NCBI GenBank assembly: GCA_019454045.1
Contig: SKCR01035557.1
Location: forward strand, 1 to 64,000
DNA length: 64,000 nt
Reading direction: 5' to 3'
Source: Zanthoxylum bungeanum
Lineage: Eukaryota; Streptophyta; Magnoliopsida; Sapindales; Rutaceae
Part shown: positions 58,610-64,000 of the stretch, one piece after another
Layout: every line of letters starts with the position of its first letter
Numbering within the stretch: position 1 is the first letter of the stretch
Made by a program: the position numbers and the translations under genes
Notes under the pieces: generated by a model
Databases searched by the model: none
What the model saw: the letters and a program-made list of their open reading frames with translations, nothing else
What the model was told of the DNA's origin: nothing

Positions 58610-59265
58610 ATGGAAGCCACTTCAAGAAGACGAGTTGAAAACATCTGTGTGTTTTGCGGTAGTAGTGTTGGTACTAAACCACAATATGTAGAAGTAGCAC
58701 AGGAATTGGGTCGAGTCTTAGCTGCAAGGAATATGCACTTAATATATGGCGGAGGAGATCTTGGACTTATGGGGATCGTTTCAAAGGTCGTACATGAATG
58801 AGGCAGTCACGTTTTGGGAATCATTCCAAAACCCTTGGCAGCAGAGGCAATCTATTTGAACCATCAAACGGAGAGGAACTGATCATGCCAGGTATGTCTG
58901 AACGACTAGTGGAAATGATTAACCGTGCTGATGCTTTTATTGCTTTGCCAGGTGGCTTGGGCACATTGGAGGAAATTTTTATAGTACTATCTTGGGCGAA
59001 GCTGAACATACACCAGAAACCAATTGGACTACTCAACGTTGATGGATTTTATGATTTTCTTTGTGTGTTTCTTGATGATGCTCGGAGAAATGAGTTTGTG
59101 TCAAAACCTTTGAAAGAACTCATTTTCAGTGCCAGAACTGCTCCGGATCTAATAGACCAACTCATAGCCTATGAACCACGAGTTGACCCTATCCTTTCAA
59201 AGATAAATTGGTCCGAGGACGACCGTGGTAAGAGGCGTAGGATTAATCTGGATCTTAACATTTAA
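58610..59265 (+). pseudogene. LOG-like phosphoribohydrolase carried by element C
   Basis: Resembles LOG, the cytoplasmic and nuclear enzyme that converts cytokinin riboside 5'-monophosphates to active cytokinin bases. Motifs: ICVFCGSSVGTKPQYVEVA at about residues 12-30, NMHLIYGGGDLGLMGIVSK at 41-59, and the signature [13 protein letters not shown] with KPIGLLNVDGFYDFL in the second part. A TGA at 58799-58801 and a frameshift near 58850 split it into two frames (58610-58801 and 58798-59265). The total, about 218 codons, matches the family. There are no introns, whereas plant LOG genes usually have several, so capture through spliced RNA is likely. The C-terminus (WSEDDRGKRRRINLDLNI) has a basic tail. 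Element B carries a relative. Confidence 0.9.
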
Positions 59266-60545
59266 TTTTTTGTAGAATTTCAGCTAACCAGGTATCACCT
59301 TCTTAACTCTCCTTTTACTGTTTAAGACATTGGGGACAATGTCTCATTTAGGTTTGGGGGAGGGAATTAGTTGATTAGTACCTTGTTTTTAGTTTGTGTG
59401 TTGTTTTTATTTTTAGTCCAAAATTTTTCGAAAAAAAAAAATTGAAAAATTTTCAAAAAATTACAAAAATATTTTGCATTTTTGTGTTTTTATTTTGACT
59501 AAAAAGATGAAATTGGTAAGAGATAGCTGAGTAAGGAGTTTTACTCCTGAGATGTATCTCAAACCTATTTTGAAACAAGTTAATTTCTGTTAATTTCATT
59601 TTAAATTATTTAATTTGTGAATTCTCCATAATACTGACTAAAATGAATCTTCATATGCTCAGTTGACAGATATTATCAACATACATGGAAACATACAGAC
59701 ATGAGCTAAAATTGAAAAGTTTGTAATATTCAGTGCTCTAGTTTAATTGGAGGAAGCATCTCAAAAAGTGATGGAGTAAAAAAAAAAAACTGAGATCCGA
59801 GTTATTAAGTTCGTAGAGGTGTCTTAACACCTAGTGCCCTAAAACCAACTGGTTTGGGAGTCACTAGCCCAAAGCTCGTTACATGGATCAAAGATGCTGC
59901 AAAAATATATATATCTGAAGTCTGAGTAATTAAGTCTATAGGGGTGTCTTAACACCTGATGCCCTAAAGCCAACTGGTTTGGGAGCCACCGACCCAACAC
60001 TCGCTACATAGACGGAAGGTATTGTATATAAATAAAAAATAGAAAAAAGAAAAAATCAGAAAAAATTTCATTGACAAAAAATGTGAAATGAAATTGAAAT
60101 TCAGGAAAAAATAAATTACTTAACTCTTATCAACTCCCCACTTATGACTGTTGTGGGCAAAAATAAGTTGATTAATATCTTGTTGGCTGTGTAATAGAGA
60201 ATGTAAAAATAATCGGAGAATTTACTTATTCTGTAATTTAGAAAGAAAAACAAAACAAACTAGTAACTTGGAGTAGAAGTTTCACCTGATTAGTCACTAA
60301 CTTCTTTATTCTCTTTTCTCTCGTCTTTTTGCTTTTGTGTGCATTAGTTTTACTACCTTTTTACTTTTGTAAAATGTTTGTGGGTATCATTGTTGTAAAC
60401 CCTCACGAGACTACAACTCGTCCACTAGGGACACCTAGGGGTTTAAAGGCTTGTTGCATATGCTAAATGCAACCGTGATCCCTACGAAAGTGGCTTATTT
60501 ATTTATGTTATTTACTTATGTTTGCTCGATGACTAGCAAAATGTA
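59266..60545 (+). other. 3' non-coding region of element C
   Basis: Contains a duplicated unit of about 110 bp (59791-59900 and 59916-60020) with CCCTAAAACCAACTGGTTTG, matched in element B at 41395-41640, and A/T-rich DNA. The end (CAAAATGTAAGGTTTGGGGG) is the polypurine tract. No coding frame. Confidence 0.8.
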
Positions 60546-60558
60546 AGGTTTGGGGGTG
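60545..60558 (+). other. polypurine tract of element C
   Basis: AAGGTTTGGGGGTG directly before the 3' LTR; identical core in element B (40838-40850, minus strand). Confidence 0.8.
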
Positions 60559-62707
60559 TGATGAGTGGTAAATCTATCACTATTTCCCACTATTTAACCT
60601 AATATTTTGTATAGTTTCTTGAGTTTTGTGAATATTTTGATGTGTTTTGTGTTATTTTGTAGATAAATAAAGTTTCAGGACATTCTAGAGGTGATTTGGG
60701 GAAAAAACAGGAAAAATTGGCAAAAACAACATTTTGGTAATTTTGGGAGTCGCGACGCCCAATCCCTTGGCGTCGCGACGCCTAACGTGCACCGTGGTCT
60801 GCTAATGTGCACCGGGTCAACGGGTCAGAATTTGAGAAGTTTGACTTTGCTAACGTGCGCCGTGCCACGTGTCACCATCACAGCCGATCTGCTAACGCGC
60901 GCCGTGCCATGTGTCATCATCCTACGATGCCGAAAATTACTATTTCCACGTGTGCCACGTGTCATCCTACGTGTCGCCACGTCATCCGATCAACGAGTCA
61001 ACTCTGCCACGCGTCTTGCCACGTCATTATCCACGTCATCAGGTCAACCGAGTCAACATGCCACGTCAGCATCAGCCAATCACAGCGTGACACGTGTCGC
61101 AATCCTACGGTGCCGATAATTGATCTCAGCCGCCTTGCGACGTCAGCGCCACATCATCGCCACGTCAGCATAATAATTGAGCTCTTAGCCGCCTCGCCAC
61201 ATGTCGCCTTATCTTCTTATCCGAATTGCCACGTGTCAAAATCAGAGCATGCCACGCCAACTGCAGCTGGCGTAGCGACGCCAAAGGCCTTGGCGTCGCG
61301 ACGCTGGAACCCCACCGAGGCCTATAAATTCAGCTCGAGATTTTAGATTTTGTTGTACCATTCTCTCCCATTTCTTTGATGTAAATAGGGAGTTCTTATC
61401 TCTCTAAGTTTATTTTAATTTTAGTTTTGTAATTAATTTTAATTACGTTCTGTAATAATAGTAATTTACTTTCTTTACTTTTTACAGTTTTTACTATTCA
61501 CCATGAGGAGGTAACTTCCCCAGCTAGGGTGAAAGGTAATTCTTTTACTATTGCTAGGTAGATTAATCTCCCTTAAAAATAATATATTCACTATTTAAAA
61601 TTTGACTTAAAAAGGATACTGCTATATTGGTCGGTTGGTAATTTAATTTTAATCTGATTTAAACCTGACTAATCTCGGATACCGCCAGATTGGTCGGTTG
61701 GTAATTTAATTTTGGTTCCGCATTTATGGCTGGTTTATGGACAAATATTACCGCCTTAATGGCTGGTTGGACTTAATTTGACTTAATCAGGATACCGCCA
61801 GATTGGTCGGTTGGTAATATTATCACAAGTTTATATATTATTTTATGGGAGATATCTAAATTAGTAGTAGTAAAAGTAATTCATTTTACCTTAGCATTTT
61901 ATTTTATTGTAATTTACTTTTCAGTATTTACTTTACCGCATTTTTACTTTATGTCTTTTATTAGCCCAAGTTATGTGTTGTAACTAAATTAGTTATCTGG
62001 GGTTGTGATGACTTTTAATATCACCGGTTTATAAGGGGTTAGATTATAGTTTGGGTATTATAAAGATTTATTTATTGAGTCTTAATTTTAATGCTTTTTC
62101 ATTAACTGACCATTAATAAAATTGATCTGGTAAATCTAAAATGAACTAGACATAAGGATTTTAGGTTTCAGCCTTAGATTCAATAGCCCACGATCTTCCT
62201 TGAAGATAGATAACTCTTTAATAGATTTCCTTACAGGATAGGAATATACCTGTCGGGCGGGGGTAGCCTTAATTGGAACTTAATCTTAATGAATCTAGGT
62301 AATTTGGTTGACATAGACATATGGTTCAATTGGATTATACTAGGTATTTGTAATTGACCATCGACAGAGGCTTTCACATAATTTTGTGTTCTAGGTTAAT
62401 AAATCAATATATTACCCAACTTTAAGATAACCACTTCATCTTTAAAATAATATTAAAAGAAATCACAACCCTAGATAGTTTTTAATATTGAATTTTCTTA
62501 AAACCTACTTTCGACAATTTTATTTACTTGCTTTTAAATTTAGAATCGTCACCATTTCAAATCAATCAATTAACCTGTTAGATACTAGTAAACATTTGAC
62601 CTCATAAAATTAATAGTTTAGTTATTAAGTCATCGTGGGATCGATACTTTTCATACTACTTTAACGATACGTACGCTTGCGTTATACGTGTGTGTTTACG
62701 CTGGTCA
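60559..62707 (+). repeat. 3' LTR of element C
   Basis: 2149 bp, starts TGATGAGTGG and ends CTGGTCA. Matches 50163-52306 with point changes and small indels, including an extra AGG in the CCATGAGGAGG region near 61503. Confidence 0.94.
61323..61330 (+). promoter_or_regulatory. TATA box of element C, 3' LTR
   Basis: TATAAATT, as in the 5' LTR. From here it would read into element A's gag region on the plus strand (antisense to A). Confidence 0.6.
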
Positions 62708-62712
62708 CTTCT
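62708..62712. other. target duplication of C, right copy (CTTCT)
   Basis: Identical to 50158-50162 at the other side of element C. Confidence 0.9.
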
Positions 62713-63310
62713 GCTTAGTGTTTTCCAGATCCCGGAGTGACAAATCAATCTCCAAGTCCGTAACATATTGTTTCAGGAAGGCGTCTGCCAATTCCCTCCA
62801 ATCTTCTTTAAACTTTTTCTCAAGGCTATGGTATCATACTACCGGCGCCCCTTCAAGTGACATCCCGAATATTTTCTCAACTTGTCGCTTTGATAGACCC
62901 ACTGAACTCATAACTAAAACATTCTGGCGGAGATGGACCCTCAGATCCTCATTCCCATTGAACTTGGCCATATCCAGCATCTTGAACTGAGCAGGAAACT
63001 GTTCTTCGAATGTCATTGCTTCATAGTCTAGTAAGTCTTCGTCTTTACCCTTCATCTTACGGGTAACTGATTCTACCTGGTCACGGAGTTTCTGTATCTC
63101 AGCCTGAGACCCGGCTATCTTCCCAACAGCATATTCAGCCATGTCATCATCAAAAGCGGGGATGTCATCATTCAATCTATTCGGAGGCTCCTCGCGCCTC
63201 TCATTTTCAGAACTTCCCACAGCACGGGGCACAACTATATTAGACATGGCAGCAGTCAGAGCTTGCAGTTGTTCAATCATTTTGGCGAGATTAGCTTCAA
63301 TCTGGTCCAT
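62713..63310 (-). pseudogene. element A: gag, N-terminal half
   Basis: Starts MDQIEANLAKMIEQLQALTA at 63310, with a coiled-coil-like region and MLDMAKFNGNEDLRVHLRQN, typical of Tat gag. A TGA near 62832 (after EGAPVV, in place of TGG) interrupts it; the same frame continues to 62713 (SLRDLENTKQK), where element C is inserted. The rest is at 49406-50162. Confidence 0.88.
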
Positions 63311-64000
63311 TAATATGTATGCATGTAATACATGAAATATACAATTCCATCAAGATTTATATACAAGTTGGCCCGTTATCATTTTAAAGCATTCAATCAT
63401 ACTATTACGCGGTACAAACTTGTCCCAGTTGAAAAGGCCCAACAAATTTATACTTTTGCGATACATGGCTAAACAACTTCAAATGATAAAAAGCCCAAAC
63501 ACAAAATGGCTCATCGGCATTTTAGAAAATTTTGGCCTAATTGTCAAATGACATAAACTTGTCTCAGTTTAAATGACCCAACAAGTTCACATCTTTTGAC
63601 AAAAAGTTCAACCGAATCCAAATGACGATGGTCCGAAATATAAACATAAGGAAATAATTTTTGCTAGTCATACAACTACGGTTCATATGTAGGTTTCAGG
63701 AGTGTAAGCAAAGGCTCTCGTTGATGAAGGATTGCCCACAACTAGGACTCCCCACTCAAGGGTTCAAACAACCAAGTGAGCACACCTTTTTTATATCTTA
63801 CGGTACGTGCCAACGAGTTACGGTATGTGACTAACTGTCAAATGGATTTCCCATTGTAGATTCCCCAGAGAGAGGGTGGAGCGAACTCTCTTAAATACCC
63901 AAGTTTCTTAGGCTCTTATCGCCTTGGTGACAGGAATAAACAACAAGTCCTCCAAATTAGTCTATCACAATGAACTACAGGTAATGATTATCTAGATGCC
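63311..64000 (-). other. leader of element A
   Basis: Non-coding sequence upstream of A's gag. No LTR end or primer site is visible before the window stops, so the 5' LTR must lie further right. Confidence 0.5.

Larger units (their letters stand above)
50163..62707 (+). mobile_element. element C: Athila-like element carrying a LOG gene
   Basis: A 12.5-kb LTR element with 2144-bp and 2149-bp LTRs, perfect CTTCT target duplication, a tRNA-Asp primer site with one mismatch, full gag-pol coding content in Athila order, two extra ORFs downstream of integrase, a 3' non-coding block and a polypurine tract. Athila signatures include the gag motif TYNPGWRNHPNFSW, protease ALCDLGASVNLM and the long 3' region. 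Several stops and frameshifts in pol make this copy inactive. Confidence 0.93.
32887..64000 (-). mobile_element. element A: Tat-type Ty3/gypsy retrotransposon
   Basis: Reading on the minus strand from the window end: leader, gag, protease, reverse transcriptase, RNase H, a second (archaeal-type) RNase H, integrase, a long repeat-rich 3' region, and the 3' LTR. The second RNase H and the 1.7-kb spacer before the LTR are typical of the Tat/Ogre branch. It is interrupted by elements C (50163-62707) and B (38926-46668); its own sequence is 32887-38925, 46669-50162 and 62708-64000. The 5' LTR lies outside the window. Stops and frameshifts in gag and RT make this copy inactive. Confidence 0.88.

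Noticed and set aside
1..64000. CRISPR arrays, operons, ribosome binding sites, rRNA or standard tRNA genes
   Set aside because: The window is plant nuclear DNA; no spaced short repeats of CRISPR type and no full tRNA cloverleaf were seen. The tRNA-Asp-like words are retrotransposon primer sites.

Overview
This is a window of nuclear DNA from a flowering plant, most likely a eudicot. The evidence is an auxin response factor gene with five coding exons and a miR160 site, GT-AG introns, a Mediator-associated protein gene, and plant lineages of LTR retrotransposon, hAT, Mutator and SINE elements. I cannot name the species. The ARF10/16-type gene (1512-6011) and two copies of a small nuclear-protein gene (11599-15719 and 27378-29602) look intact. 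Almost everything else is mobile DNA or broken gene fragments.

Layout. 1-6011: ARF gene and promoter. 6012-11200: hAT-like elements, a 245-bp-arm inverted repeat, and a SINE with a 14-bp target duplication. 11190-16459: first copy of a segmental duplication carrying the Mediator-associated gene; its third intron holds two adjacent hAT MITEs and a piece of Mutator transposase flanked by a 122-bp duplication. 16460-22615: an LTR remnant and a possible small gene whose last exon is split by a 2.9-kb hAT element. 22616-26880: repeat fragments, a long near-perfect hairpin, and a nucleoside diphosphate kinase pseudogene. 26881-30342: second copy of the segmental duplication. 30343-32886: AT-rich repeats, a Mutator-type MITE and a truncated MULE transposase.

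32887 to the window end is a nest of LTR retrotransposons. Element A (Tat-type Ty3/gypsy, minus strand) cut into the MULE gene. Two members of one Athila-like family then landed inside A: element B (38926-46668, minus strand, TSD GGTAC) in the RNase H region and element C (50163-62707, plus strand, TSD CTTCT) in gag. A's far LTR lies beyond the window.

The most unusual system is in B and C. Downstream of the integrase position, where Athila elements carry an env-like gene, C has an unrecognised Cys-rich ORF (57799-58365) followed by an intronless gene similar to LOG, the cytokinin-activating phosphoribohydrolase (58610-59265). B has lost all of pol but still has a vestige of the first ORF and a LOG-like reading frame in the same order. 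This suggests that an old retrotransposon family picked up a host hormone gene and propagated it. Both LOG copies here are broken by stops and frameshifts, so other family members would be needed to show function.
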